DNA of 64,000 bases from the NCBI RefSeq assembly GCF_023167465.1, contig NZ_AP025698.1, positions 1,112,501 to 1,176,500 on the forward strand, in the 5' to 3' direction. Both the position numbers and the translations under genes were made by a program. The number at the start of each line of letters is the position of its first letter. Positions within the stretch are counted from its first letter, which is position 1. This DNA is from Methanothermobacter tenebrarum. Its GTDB lineage: Archaea; Methanobacteriota; Methanobacteria; Methanobacteriales; DSM-23052. A model generated the notes under the pieces. That model was not told where the DNA came from. It worked only from the letters and a program-made list of their open reading frames with translations, and ran no database searches. This document shows, piece after piece, positions 24,942 through 33,386 of the stretch.

Positions 24942-26096
24942 TTAGAGGTTTTTGGGGAGATAAGTGTCTGCTATTGCAGCTACCCCTTCACCCATCTCCA
25001 CATCGAATCCAAGTTCCCTTAAGGTCATCTCCAATGCTGAGAATGTTGTTATAAGTTCCCTGTGTGTTATATTACCCATGTGTCCTATCCTGAATATCTT
25101 ACCCTTCAGGTGATCCTGTCCACCTGCAAGTTCCACATGATACTTGTTCCTCATGGTACCCCTAAGTTCAGCGTCTGTTATACCCTCTGGTAGTTTAACC
25201 GCTGTAACAGTTGTGGATGAAACCCTCTCATCAGGGAACAACTCAAGACCCAACGCCTTTATAGCATTCCTAGTGGCCTCCGCGGCCAACTCATGCCTTC
25301 TAATCCTATTTTTAAGACCTTCCTCCTCCACAACCTTTAATGCTTCGTGTAAGGCGTATACTAATGAAACCGCCGGGGTGTAAGGCGTCTCTGGGGGTTC
25401 CAGGCTACTGGTCTTCCTATACTTTTTAAGGTCTAGATAGTAGCATCTTGAATCTGTATTCTCAACAACATCCCATGCATCGTCACTTAATGTTATCGCA
25501 GCCAAACCTGGGGGGGCTGCAAGACATTTCTGCGAACCAGTAACACAAATATCTATATTGTATCCATCAACATCTACCTCAGCCCCTCCTAGTGAAGAGA
25601 CGGTATCAACAATATAAAGTGCATCATAATCATCTAGGATCTTACCTATCTCCTTTATGGGATTAGCAACCCCAGTGGAAGTTTCATTGTGCACCACAGT
25701 AACTGCTTTTATACTCTCATCTTCTTCAAGGGCTTCTTTGATATCATCAGGATTCGCTGCCTTCCCCCATTCAACCTCAATCCTCTTTGATTCGCCCCCG
25801 AACGCCTCAACAATATTACTGAACCTTTCACCGAACTTTCCACCGACCACATTAAGTATCCTGTCACCGGGCTCTAGTATATTAACTATAGCCGCTTCCA
25901 TGGCCGCAGTACCCGAACCTGTAAGTATATAGGATTTATTATTGGTCCGGAATATGTTGGAGAGCATCTCACTCGTCTCTGTTAAGAATTTGCCGAATAT
26001 GGCGCTTCTATGATTCACTATATTCTCTGACATGGCCTTCAATACCCTTGGAGTGACTCTAGTAGGACCTGGGATCATCAATAATGTTTCATCCAT
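24942..26096 (-). CDS. Class V aminotransferase (serine/alanine-glyoxylate type)
   Basis: A 384-residue PLP enzyme. MIPGPTRVTPRV is the typical start, VDTVSSLGGAEVDVD carries the Asp that contacts the PLP ring, and GSQKCLAAPPG contains the Schiff-base Lys. SPELLV-like and GHMGN segments also fit. The related M. jannaschii enzyme is a broad-specificity aminotransferase acting in phosphoserine synthesis, a likely role here too. The gene stands alone, convergent with the disrupted PepSY gene and divergent from mptE across 127 nt. Confidence 0.88.
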   Translation of the reverse strand: MDETLLMIPGPTRVTPRVLKAMSENIVNHRSAIFGKFLTETSEMLSNIFRTNNKSYILTGSGTAAMEAAIVNILEPGDRILNVVGGKFGERFSNIVEAFGGESKRIEVEWGKAANPDDIKEALEEDESIKAVTVVHNETSTGVANPIKEIGKILDDYDALYIVDTVSSLGGAEVDVDGYNIDICVTGSQKCLAAPPGLAAITLSDDAWDVVENTDSRCYYLDLKKYRKTSSLEPPETPYTPAVSLVYALHEALKVVEEEGLKNRIRRHELAAEATRNAIKALGLELFPDERVSSTTVTAVKLPEGITDAELRGTMRNKYHVELAGGQDHLKGKIFRIGHMGNITHRELITTFSALEMTLRELGFDVEMGEGVAAIADTYLPKNL

Positions 26097-26223
26097 AAAA
26101 AACCCTCCTGATCATCCATTACTTTCATATTATTAAAGAGGATCTTAAAAAGATTTATACTTATCCGACGACTATGATGCTAGTAAAAAACCCAAAAAGT
26201 ATGGTCTCCTTAAACGTGATTAT

Positions 26224-26955
26224 ATGGATCTTAAAACATGGATTGGCTGGTATGAGAGGATCTTAGAAGATTTCAAATTCGATCCCATAGCTGATATGGA
26301 AGCTGCCGAGTACCTTAACGATTTTCTCAAAAAACATGAAAATATGAAAGTTGACATGGATGATCTGCCACATAGTGATAAATTCATAATTTTTGGGGCC
26401 GGACCATCCATTAAAAAACATTTAAAGCTCTTAAAGGAGGATTTTGACCTTAGGGTTTTCACGTTGATAGCCGCTGACGGGGCTACAAGCGCCCTCCTAG
26501 AAGAATCTATACTACCCGATATTATCGTAACAGACCTTGACGGTAGCATGGATGATATAATCAGGGCGAATAAGGCCGGTTCTTTCATAGTGGTGCATGC
26601 ACATGGTAACAACCTGGAAAAGTTAAAAGCTTATCTTCCAAAGCTTAGAAACATCCTAGGGACCACCCAGACACCCCCAATAGGAGACCTGCACAACTTT
26701 GGTGGTTTCACTGATGGTGATAGGAGTGTTTTCCTCGCGGTTGAATTAGGCGCCAAACTCATAATCCTAGCTGGTATGGATTTCGGTGATATCATTACAA
26801 GATATTCAAGGCCACAGATAAGTGAAAAGATGGAAAAAGCAGATGAAGTTAAAAGGTTGAAACTTGAATATGCCAAAAAGCTTATAGATTGGATAATGGA
26901 AAATGAGGATGTTAAAATTTATAATCTCATAGAGGCTAAATCATTGAAAGGTTAA
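26224..26955 (+). CDS. mptE: Archaeal 6-hydroxymethyl-dihydropterin diphosphokinase MptE
   Basis: A 243-residue enzyme transferring pyrophosphate from ATP to 6-hydroxymethyl-7,8-dihydropterin in tetrahydromethanopterin synthesis. The family (formerly DUF115) signatures FGAGPSIKKH, AADGATSALLE, IVTDLDGSMDDI and HAHGNN are all present and in order. A GTGATT site precedes the ATG. The cdc6 gene follows within 10 nt, so they probably share a transcript. Confidence 0.9.
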   Translation: MDLKTWIGWYERILEDFKFDPIADMEAAEYLNDFLKKHENMKVDMDDLPHSDKFIIFGAGPSIKKHLKLLKEDFDLRVFTLIAADGATSALLEESILPDIIVTDLDGSMDDIIRANKAGSFIVVHAHGNNLEKLKAYLPKLRNILGTTQTPPIGDLHNFGGFTDGDRSVFLAVELGAKLIILAGMDFGDIITRYSRPQISEKMEKADEVKRLKLEYAKKLIDWIMENEDVKIYNLIEAKSLKG

Positions 26956-26961
26956 TATACC

Positions 26962-28092
26962 TTGAAGGATAATTATCATATTATGGGAATAGATGATATC
27001 CTACTACATGATGAGACAATATTCCGGAACCTACACGCCTTTGACTCTGATTATATCCCTGAAAATTTTAAGTACAGGGATTCACAGATGGAAGCCCTTG
27101 CAGTTTGTATAAGACCCGCCTTGATGGGCGGGAGGCCCATCAATGCAGTTGTCCTAGGAGCCTGTGCAACTGGTAAGACCACAGCCATAAGGAAACTCTT
27201 TGAAATGGTTGAGGCTAACTCAGAGAAGGTTATATGCTCTTATATTAACTGTCAATTGCACACAACACGCTTCGGCATATTTTCACAGATATACTATAAG
27301 ATCTTCGGCTATTACCCCCCAGAGACCGGGGTCCCATTTTCCAGGATATACCATGACATAATGCATAAACTTTCAACAGAGGACAAGGCTCTCATAGTCG
27401 CATTAGATGATGTCAACCACCTATTCCATGACAGGAATGCTAACAGGATATTCTATGACATCCTAAGAGCCCATGAGGCCTTTGATAATGTCAGGACGGG
27501 TATATTCGCCATATTATCAGATATTGAGTTCAGGTATGCTCTTGACAAAAATGTTAACTCTGTATTTATCCCACAGGAGGTAATATTCCAACCATATAAC
27601 TACGATGAAATATATAACATATTAAAGGACAGGGCAAAGATAGGATTCTATAACGGTGTAATCTCCGATGAATTAATAGAGGAAATCTCAGACCTGACCT
27701 TTAGAACAGGAGACCTGAGATATGGTATAAACCTTCTAAGGGTCTGCGGGAACCTCGCCGAGGCAGAAGCATCCCCCAGGATAAAAAAAGCACACCTTAA
27801 AGAGGCTATAAAAGACACAACATACACAAATTTCAAAGACACAATAAAAAATCTTTCAAAAAATGAAAAAGAACTCTTAAAGATTATCAGAGACGCGAAG
27901 GGTGAAAACCAAACAGCAGGCCAAGTCTATGATAAATTTAAAAAGAAAACAGGGTTAAGCTATTCATCATTTAATAGGATATTGGAAAAACTCGAATTTC
28001 TAAGACTTATTGACACCCCATTCACAGGTAAGGGTAAACGTGGTAATGCACGGCTCATAATCCCAAGATTCAACAAAGGACCAGATAGATGA
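26962..28092 (+). CDS. cdc6: Orc1/Cdc6-family replication initiator (Cdc6-2-like)
   Basis: A 376-residue AAA+ protein. Walker A is VLGACATGKTTA and Walker B LIVALDDVNHLF, followed by a sensor-2-like region (GDLRYGINLLRVCGNLAE) and a C-terminal winged helix (GQVYDKFKKKTGLSYSS). The diverged P-loop and N-terminus (GIDDILLHDETIF) resemble the second Cdc6 of M. thermautotrophicus, not the main origin-binding one. No origin-like repeats were seen nearby. TTG 26962 is used here; ATG 26983 is possible. The 3' end overlaps a small antisense membrane ORF by 23 nt. Confidence 0.9.
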   Translation: MKDNYHIMGIDDILLHDETIFRNLHAFDSDYIPENFKYRDSQMEALAVCIRPALMGGRPINAVVLGACATGKTTAIRKLFEMVEANSEKVICSYINCQLHTTRFGIFSQIYYKIFGYYPPETGVPFSRIYHDIMHKLSTEDKALIVALDDVNHLFHDRNANRIFYDILRAHEAFDNVRTGIFAILSDIEFRYALDKNVNSVFIPQEVIFQPYNYDEIYNILKDRAKIGFYNGVISDELIEEISDLTFRTGDLRYGINLLRVCGNLAEAEASPRIKKAHLKEAIKDTTYTNFKDTIKNLSKNEKELLKIIRDAKGENQTAGQVYDKFKKKTGLSYSSFNRILEKLEFLRLIDTPFTGKGKRGNARLIIPRFNKGPDR

Positions 28093-28246
28093 AAAACAGG
28101 CCCCATGGATAATTAGAATTTGGCGTGCTCGCGAAAAAATACACACCATCCACTATAAGTAAAAGGATAACAAATATTATGATACAAGCCTCAATATTAA
28201 GGTCACTGAAACCACCTTTTTTCTTTGACCTATCCAACCTATACAT
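28070..28246 (-). CDS. Small 58-residue single-pass membrane protein
   Basis: A short ORF below usual length cut-offs. GGGGTGAT lies six nt before ATG 28246, a perfect ribosome binding site for this genome, and TTTTTTTATATCC about 40 nt upstream looks like a TATA box. A basic N-terminus (MYRLDRSKKKGG) is followed by one hydrophobic helix (ACIIIFVILLLIVDGVYFF) and a short outer tail rich in aromatics. No family was recognised. Its last codons overlap the end of cdc6 on the other strand. It fills most of the 245-nt gap between cdc6 and the archease gene. Confidence 0.65.
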   Translation of the reverse strand: MYRLDRSKKKGGFSDLNIEACIIIFVILLLIVDGVYFFASTPNSNYPWGLFFIYLVLC

Positions 28247-28337
28247 CCCTTATCACCCCAATAGATTGTCACCCACCAGAGGATATAAAAAAAGAGGTAG
28301 AGAGCATCTGAAAACTAATAAACAGGTTGGAGAGAAT

Positions 28338-28763
28338 ATGAAGAAAAAATTCGAATACTTCGAAGTAACAGCCGACGCCGGCTACTGGGCATACGGGTCA
28401 ACAATAGAAGAAGCCTTCGAAAACGCGGCCCTGGCAATGTTCGAATTAATGACAGACACCAGCAAAGTCCAACCAAAAGAAGAAAAAAAGATAGAATTAG
28501 AGGCCGAAGATGAAATATCACTCCTACATGATTGGCTCGATGAACTCCTATTCCTAAAGGATACAGAATTCCTATTCTTCTCAAAATTCAAAGTTAATAT
28601 ACAAAAAAATAGAGTATATAAACTAGAAGGAAAAGCCAACGGTGACAATATAAATCCTAGTATACATGAAATCCGCGATGAAGTAAAAGCGGTCACCTAT
28701 CATCTCATGGACGTGCGAGAAGAAAACGGCCAATATAAAGTTAGAGTAATAGTAGACCTATAA
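28338..28763 (+). CDS. Archease, RtcB cofactor
   Basis: A 141-residue protein that speeds guanylylation and multiple turnover of the RNA ligase RtcB. The family fold is recognisable from FEYFEVTADAGYWAYGST near the start, LHDWLDELLFLKDTE in the middle, and VKAVTYHLMDV with conserved acidic residues near the end. The frame is open for 71 codons upstream without sense; ATG 28338 after TTGGAGAG is the start. It precedes rtcB by 30 nt, the classical pairing. Confidence 0.93.
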   Translation: MKKKFEYFEVTADAGYWAYGSTIEEAFENAALAMFELMTDTSKVQPKEEKKIELEAEDEISLLHDWLDELLFLKDTEFLFFSKFKVNIQKNRVYKLEGKANGDNINPSIHEIRDEVKAVTYHLMDVREENGQYKVRVIVDL

Positions 28764-28793
28764 AAAAAAGAACCCCCAGGGGTGGGATCAAAT

Positions 28794-30242
28794 ATGGATG
28801 TGAAGGATATCCTGATAAAAGTTAGAGAATCAGTATGGGAAGTCCCCACAGACTATAAAGAGTGCATGCGCGTCCCCGGACGAATATTCCTAGATGAAGA
28901 AGCATTAAAAGACCTGGAGAAAGGAGCAGTTGACCAGGTGGCGAATGTAGCATGCCTACCAGGCATACAAAAATTCTCAATCGGCCTGCCAGACATACAC
29001 TTCGGCTACGGGTTCAGTATAGGTGGCGTGGCAGCATTCGACGCCAGCAACGGCATCATAAGCCCGGGTGGCGTGGGATTCGATATAAACTGCGGAGTCA
29101 GACTACTAAAAACAAACCTAGACCATGAAGAAGTCAAACCAAAAATAAAAGAACTCATAGACACACTATTCCGGAACGTCCCCTCAGGCGTTGGAAGCAA
29201 AGGCAAAATAAGACTAAAAGAAGGTCAAATCGATGAAGTGCTAGAAAACGGTGCAGAATGGGCTGTTGAAAACGGATACGGATGGGAAGAAGACCTAGAA
29301 CACCTCGAAGAAAATGGTAAAATAGAAGACGCCAACGCAACAAAGGTAAGCGAAAAAGCAAAAAAGAGGGGCATACCACAACTAGGCTCACTAGGCTCAG
29401 GCAACCACTTCCTAGAAGTCCAAAGAATAGATAAAATCTTCGACGAAAAAGTCGCGAAAGCCTACGGCCTAGAAACCGGAAAAGTAACAGTACTAATCCA
29501 CACAGGATCCAGAGGATGCGGCCACCAAATCTGCTCAGACTACCTAAAGATCATGGACAAAGCCTACAAAAAATACAACATCAAAATACCAGACCGCCAA
29601 CTAGCCTGCGCCCCAGTAGACTCAGAAGAGGCAAGAGAATACTTCCAGGCCATGGCAGCAGCAGCAAACTACGCATGGGCCAACCGACAAATGATAGTAC
29701 ACTGGGTGAGAGAATCCTTCGAACAAGTATTCAAAAAACCAGCCGAAGACATGGAAATGGAAATACTATATGACGTAGCCCATAACATAGCCAAGAAAGA
29801 AACCCACCCAATAAAAGGCCTGAAAAGAGAAGTCTACGTCCACAGAAAAGGGGCTACAAGAGCCTTCGGCCCGGGGAGAAAAGAAATACCCTCCAAGTAC
29901 AGGAAAATAGGCCAACCAGTCATAATACCAGGTACAATGGGGACAGCATCCTACGTACTCCACGGGACAGAAACCGCAATGAAAGAAACATTCGGATCCA
30001 CAGCACACGGAGCAGGCCGTAAAATGAGCAGAGCAGGTGCAAAGAGAACATACCGGGGCGAGCAAGTCCAAAGGAACCTCTCAAAGAGGGGAATATACAT
30101 AAGGGCCACCTCAATGCCAGTTATCGCAGAAGAAGCACCAGGAGCCTACAAGGACGTTGACATGGTCGTTAACACATCACACAAAACAGGCATATCACGC
30201 CTAGTCGCCAAAATGATACCACTAGGCGTCGCCAAAGGGTGA
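28794..30242 (+). CDS. rtcB: RNA-splicing ligase RtcB
   Basis: A 482-residue GTP- and Mn-dependent ligase joining 2',3'-cyclic phosphate and 5'-OH ends, mainly tRNA exon halves. Metal ligands are seen in GVGFDINCGVRLL, GSGNHFLEV, HTGSRGCGHQ and YDVAHNIAKKE; the guanylylated His is expected in STAHGAGRKMSR. There is no intein, unlike the Pyrococcus enzyme. ATG 28794 follows GGTGGGATC; the upstream GTG 28782 overlaps that site. It is coupled to the nucleoside phosphorylase gene by a GTGA overlap. Confidence 0.97.
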   Translation: MDVKDILIKVRESVWEVPTDYKECMRVPGRIFLDEEALKDLEKGAVDQVANVACLPGIQKFSIGLPDIHFGYGFSIGGVAAFDASNGIISPGGVGFDINCGVRLLKTNLDHEEVKPKIKELIDTLFRNVPSGVGSKGKIRLKEGQIDEVLENGAEWAVENGYGWEEDLEHLEENGKIEDANATKVSEKAKKRGIPQLGSLGSGNHFLEVQRIDKIFDEKVAKAYGLETGKVTVLIHTGSRGCGHQICSDYLKIMDKAYKKYNIKIPDRQLACAPVDSEEAREYFQAMAAAANYAWANRQMIVHWVRESFEQVFKKPAEDMEMEILYDVAHNIAKKETHPIKGLKREVYVHRKGATRAFGPGRKEIPSKYRKIGQPVIIPGTMGTASYVLHGTETAMKETFGSTAHGAGRKMSRAGAKRTYRGEQVQRNLSKRGIYIRATSMPVIAEEAPGAYKDVDMVVNTSHKTGISRLVAKMIPLGVAKG

Positions 30243-31033
30243 ACAAGTTGATAGGGATAATCGGTGGAACAGGAATCTACAAAACACCCCCAAATGTCAA
30301 GGTGGAAAAAAAGATCATAAAAACACCCTACGGGGACTCACCCCCAATATCAATTTTCAAACTCCACGGCAAAAAAGTCGCATTCATACCCAGACACGCA
30401 GAAGGCCACCACAACCCACCCCACAAAATAAACTACAGAGCAAACATATGGGCCCTTAAACGTTTAGGCGCCAATAAGATAATCGCAACCAACACCGCAG
30501 GATCACTCCACAAATCCATCAAACCAGGGACAATAGTCACACCAGAAGACTTCCTAGATTTCACAAAAACGAGGATAGGAACATTCTACGATGACAAGAC
30601 AGTCCACGTGGATGTTACAAAACCATATTGTCCAAAACTCAGAAGCACACTAATATCAACTGGAAAAGTAGAAGATGGTGGAGTATACGTGTGCACAGAG
30701 GGGCCCCGTTTCGAAACTGCAGCCGAAATAAGAATGTTCAAAATCCTAGGGGGCACAGTCGTGGGGATGACAGGATTACCCGAAGCCGTTCTCGCAAGAG
30801 AACTTGAAATGTGCTATGCAAGCCTCTGCCTAGTATCAAATTATGCAGCGTCAATCTCAGAGGACAAACTCACCATAGAAGAAGTTTTCAAAGTCCTGGA
30901 GGATAAAAGGCCCGTTATCGTGGAGATCATAAATAGAAGTGTTGAGATGATCGATGAATCCCCATGTAAATGTCATGAGGCGCTTAAAGGCGCCTCTGTA
31001 AATGAAATACTCAAAGGGGAGATGCCAAAATGA
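30239..31033 (+). CDS. MTAP/PNP-family nucleoside phosphorylase
   Basis: A 264-residue phosphorolytic enzyme of the methylthioadenosine/purine nucleoside phosphorylase family. Motifs are IIGGTGIY, FIPRHAEGHHNPPHKINYRANIWALK (phosphate and nucleoside contacts), TNTAGSLH, TEGPRFET and MTGLPEAVLARE. NYAAS in place of the NDAA/TDYD-type base-recognition residue favours 6-oxopurines, so 5'-methylthioinosine or inosine are candidate substrates, as for the M. jannaschii homologue. GTG start overlaps the rtcB stop. The downstream flavoprotein start overlaps its end by 4 nt. Confidence 0.9.
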   Translation: MNKLIGIIGGTGIYKTPPNVKVEKKIIKTPYGDSPPISIFKLHGKKVAFIPRHAEGHHNPPHKINYRANIWALKRLGANKIIATNTAGSLHKSIKPGTIVTPEDFLDFTKTRIGTFYDDKTVHVDVTKPYCPKLRSTLISTGKVEDGGVYVCTEGPRFETAAEIRMFKILGGTVVGMTGLPEAVLARELEMCYASLCLVSNYAASISEDKLTIEEVFKVLEDKRPVIVEIINRSVEMIDESPCKCHEALKGASVNEILKGEMPK

Positions 31034-31593
31034 AAGTTTTATTATTATGCGGAAGTCCAAGGAAAGAAAGCAATACCATGACAACATTAGAAAGATGCGC
31101 CGAAAAAATCAGAGAAGAAGGCCTCGAAACCGAAATAGTCTCTCTAAAGGAAATGGACATAAAATCCTGTAGAGCATGTCTAACCTGTGCAAAGACAGGT
31201 GAATGCGCAATAGATGATGGCCTCAACACCATCATCCAAAAAATAAAAGAATCAGAAGGATTCATAGTAGGATCCCCAGTATACTTCGGAACAGCACGCG
31301 GCGATGTCATGTCAGCACTACAAAGGATAGGAATGGTTTCAAGAGCCTCCGACAAATTCCTAAAATGGAAAGTCGGCGGACCCATTGCAGTAGCCCGGAG
31401 GGGTGGTCAAACAGCCACAATACAAGAAATGCTAATGTTCTATCTCATAAATGATATGATAATCCCAGGTTCAACCTATTGGAACATCCTCTTCGCCTGG
31501 GCCGCCGGCGAAGTTGAAGATGATAAAGAAGGTATCGAAACCATAGAACATTTCGGCGAAAACGTTGCTAAACTAATCAAAAAAATATACTAG
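31030..31593 (+). CDS. Iron-sulfur flavoprotein (Isf-like NADPH-dependent FMN reductase family)
   Basis: A 187-residue flavodoxin-fold protein. GSPRKESNT near the N-terminus binds the FMN phosphate. CRACLTCAKTGEC gives the compact Cys motif of archaeal iron-sulfur flavoproteins, which transfer electrons from ferredoxin and help against oxygen or peroxide. VGSPVYFGTARGDVMSAL fits the flavin site. It overlaps the phosphorylase gene by 4 nt (ATGA), in the rtcB operon, with the NifX-like gene behind it. Confidence 0.88.
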   Translation: MKVLLLCGSPRKESNTMTTLERCAEKIREEGLETEIVSLKEMDIKSCRACLTCAKTGECAIDDGLNTIIQKIKESEGFIVGSPVYFGTARGDVMSALQRIGMVSRASDKFLKWKVGGPIAVARRGGQTATIQEMLMFYLINDMIIPGSTYWNILFAWAAGEVEDDKEGIETIEHFGENVAKLIKKIY

Positions 31594-31598
31594 ACCCC

Positions 31599-31612
31599 CC
31601 ACCCCCCGGTGG
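31599..31612 (+). promoter_or_regulatory. Hairpin enclosing a ribosome binding site
   Basis: CCACC, a CCCC loop and GGTGG form a perfect five-pair stem. The right arm is the GGTGG ribosome binding site for the TTG start at 31619, so the stem could lower or time its translation. Confidence 0.4.
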
Positions 31613-31618
31613 TTAGAG

Positions 31619-31942
31619 TTGAAAATAGCTGTTGCATCATCTGATGGCGAAAATGTAAACTCACATTTCGGCAAAGCATCAAAGTTTATCATCTACGAAT
31701 TCGATGGTGAAAAAGCAGAAATGGTCGAAGAGAGGAAAGTCAACCTCGACCCCGCCGAAAAACACCAATGGATGAAAACATTAGATGCTATAAGAGACTG
31801 TGATATTGTAATAGCAGTCCAGGCCGGATTAAGGGCTAAATTCGGCCTTGAAGAGGCGGGTATACGATTCGTATCAGATGAAGGACCCATAGAGGATGCT
31901 ATTAGGAGGTATATCAAACATTACAAGTTCATGAAAAGCTAA
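31619..31942 (+). CDS. NifX/NifB-type Fe-Mo cofactor domain protein
   Basis: A 107-residue protein of the dinitrogenase iron-molybdenum cofactor family: MKIAVASSDGENVNSHFGKASKFIIYEF at the start, then IRDCDIVIAVQAGLRAKFGLEEAGI. Stand-alone members are common in methanogens without nitrogenase and may bind Fe-S or other metal clusters; their client is unknown. TTG start after GGTGGTTAGAG. It is the last gene of the archease-rtcB run, and S3Ae begins after a 110-nt spacer. Confidence 0.85.
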   Translation: MKIAVASSDGENVNSHFGKASKFIIYEFDGEKAEMVEERKVNLDPAEKHQWMKTLDAIRDCDIVIAVQAGLRAKFGLEEAGIRFVSDEGPIEDAIRRYIKHYKFMKS

Positions 31943-32052
31943 CCTTAATATTTAAATATCTTCTAACCTAATAATCTACTTCAATATTTTGGAAAATTAG
32001 GACCCAAAGTTTATTCTAATTTTTCACAAATTCACAATTTTAGGGTGATATA

Positions 32053-32640
32053 ATGGCTAAAGTGAGAAGAAGAAGAGTAAGAGACACATGGAAAGAAAAA
32101 AAATGGTATACTGTAACAGCCCCGAGCCTATTCGGGGAAAAGGAGATAGGTGTTACACCTGCACGTGACCCTAAACTATTATCCACTAGGAGAGTAGAAG
32201 CTACAATGCGAGAACTTACAGGTGACTTCTCAAGACAATACGTTAAATTAAAATTTGAGATAGAAAACGTGACAGGAGATAAAGCAACTACAAAGTTCAT
32301 AGGCCATGAAGTTACAACAGATTACGTTCGGAGCATGATAAGAAGAGGTACCAGCCGTGTTGACGCTCCGAAGATAGTGAAGACAAAGGATGGTTACAAG
32401 GTAAAGGTACACACACTCGCCATAACAACCCGAAGAGCCAAATCATCACAACAAAGATACATGCGTAAAATCATCGAAGACAAGATAGAGGAGCTTGCAA
32501 GTGAGAAAACCTTCAACGAGCTCGTGGAGGGTATTGTAACAGAGAAAATAGCCTCAGAGATATACCATGAAGCCAAGAAAGTCTATCCCCTCAAAAGAGT
32601 GGAGATAATAAAGACCAAAGTATTAGGGGAACCAGCCTAG
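32053..32640 (+). CDS. rps3ae: Ribosomal protein S3Ae (eS1)
   Basis: A 195-residue small-subunit ribosomal protein. The basic N-terminus MAKVRRRRVRDTWKEKKWY, the RRVEATMRELTGDFS segment and VRSMIRRGTSRVD are characteristic. A GGGTGATATA site precedes the ATG. It is alone behind an AT-rich promoter region and followed by a DUF92 gene. Confidence 0.97.
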   Translation: MAKVRRRRVRDTWKEKKWYTVTAPSLFGEKEIGVTPARDPKLLSTRRVEATMRELTGDFSRQYVKLKFEIENVTGDKATTKFIGHEVTTDYVRSMIRRGTSRVDAPKIVKTKDGYKVKVHTLAITTRRAKSSQQRYMRKIIEDKIEELASEKTFNELVEGIVTEKIASEIYHEAKKVYPLKRVEIIKTKVLGEPA

Positions 32641-32672
32641 AATAGGGGCCCCATGATGGGGGGATCCCCCAT

Positions 32673-33365
32673 ATGAAAGACTTCAACTGGATGTATGTAC
32701 TCATATGCATACTCATAGGCTTTTTAACCTACAATCGGCGTGCTTTGGACCTGTGGGGATCCCTCCTAATGGTCGTAATGGGTTTCATTATAATAATAGC
32801 CGCCGGGTTTAATTGGCTGATTCTGATCTTCATTTTTTTGATTCTAAGCCTTTTCGCCACAAAATATAAGAAAGATTATAAGAAGTCCATGAACCTCTAT
32901 GAAGGTAGGAGGAGCGCGCGGAACGTCATGTCCAATGGCATAATACCATTTATAATGGCCAGCTTCAGCTACTATGATGGGTTCCTCGGGGGATTCATAG
33001 GATCCGTGGCAACAGCAACCGCAGACACACTAGCAAGCGAAATAGGGATCCTGCAGACGCCCAGACTAATAACAGACTTGACAAGAAAGGTTAAACCGGG
33101 AACAGATGGTGGCGTATCACCCCTAGGAACCGCCGCGGGCATAATCGGAGCAGGTATCATCGGCCTATCAGCATATTTTCTCCAAATATGCCCCAACCCC
33201 ATAACCTCTATTAAAATAGCTGTGATAGCAGGCACCATAGGCTGCTTCATGGACAGCATCCTAGGCGCATTATTTGAACGAAAAAATTACATTAACAATG
33301 AACAGGTGAACCTACTAGCAACAATCACAGGAGCAGCTGCAGGGATAATCCTCCTCCATCTCTAA
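32673..33365 (+). CDS. DUF92/TMEM19-family membrane protein
   Basis: A 230-residue membrane protein with about six hydrophobic segments. The family core ARNVMSNGIIPFIM, ATADTLASEIG and KPGTDGGVSPLGT are present; related plant and cyanobacterial proteins act as phytyl-phosphate kinases, so a polyprenyl-phosphate role is possible but unproven here. ATG 32673 follows a GGGGGG tract set between two C tracts (32649-32652 and 32666-32670), which could pair with it. It precedes apgM by 21 nt. Confidence 0.85.
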   Translation: MKDFNWMYVLICILIGFLTYNRRALDLWGSLLMVVMGFIIIIAAGFNWLILIFIFLILSLFATKYKKDYKKSMNLYEGRRSARNVMSNGIIPFIMASFSYYDGFLGGFIGSVATATADTLASEIGILQTPRLITDLTRKVKPGTDGGVSPLGTAAGIIGAGIIGLSAYFLQICPNPITSIKIAVIAGTIGCFMDSILGALFERKNYINNEQVNLLATITGAAAGIILLHL

Positions 33366-33386
33366 ACAAAAGCCAAGGTGTGAAAT

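Noticed and set aside
24933..25054. C-terminal extension of the PepSY frame
   Set aside because: It is antisense to the end of the aminotransferase gene and unlike the PepSY domain, so it is read-through after an indel.
28125..28337. Seventy-one-codon upstream extension of archease
   Set aside because: Archease homologues begin near MKKKFEYFEV, ATG 28338 has a ribosome binding site, and the region carries the opposing small membrane ORF.
26900..28340. Replication origin near cdc6
   Set aside because: No repeated origin-recognition-box-like motifs or long AT-rich unwinding element were seen on either side of the gene, and the protein resembles the secondary Cdc6.
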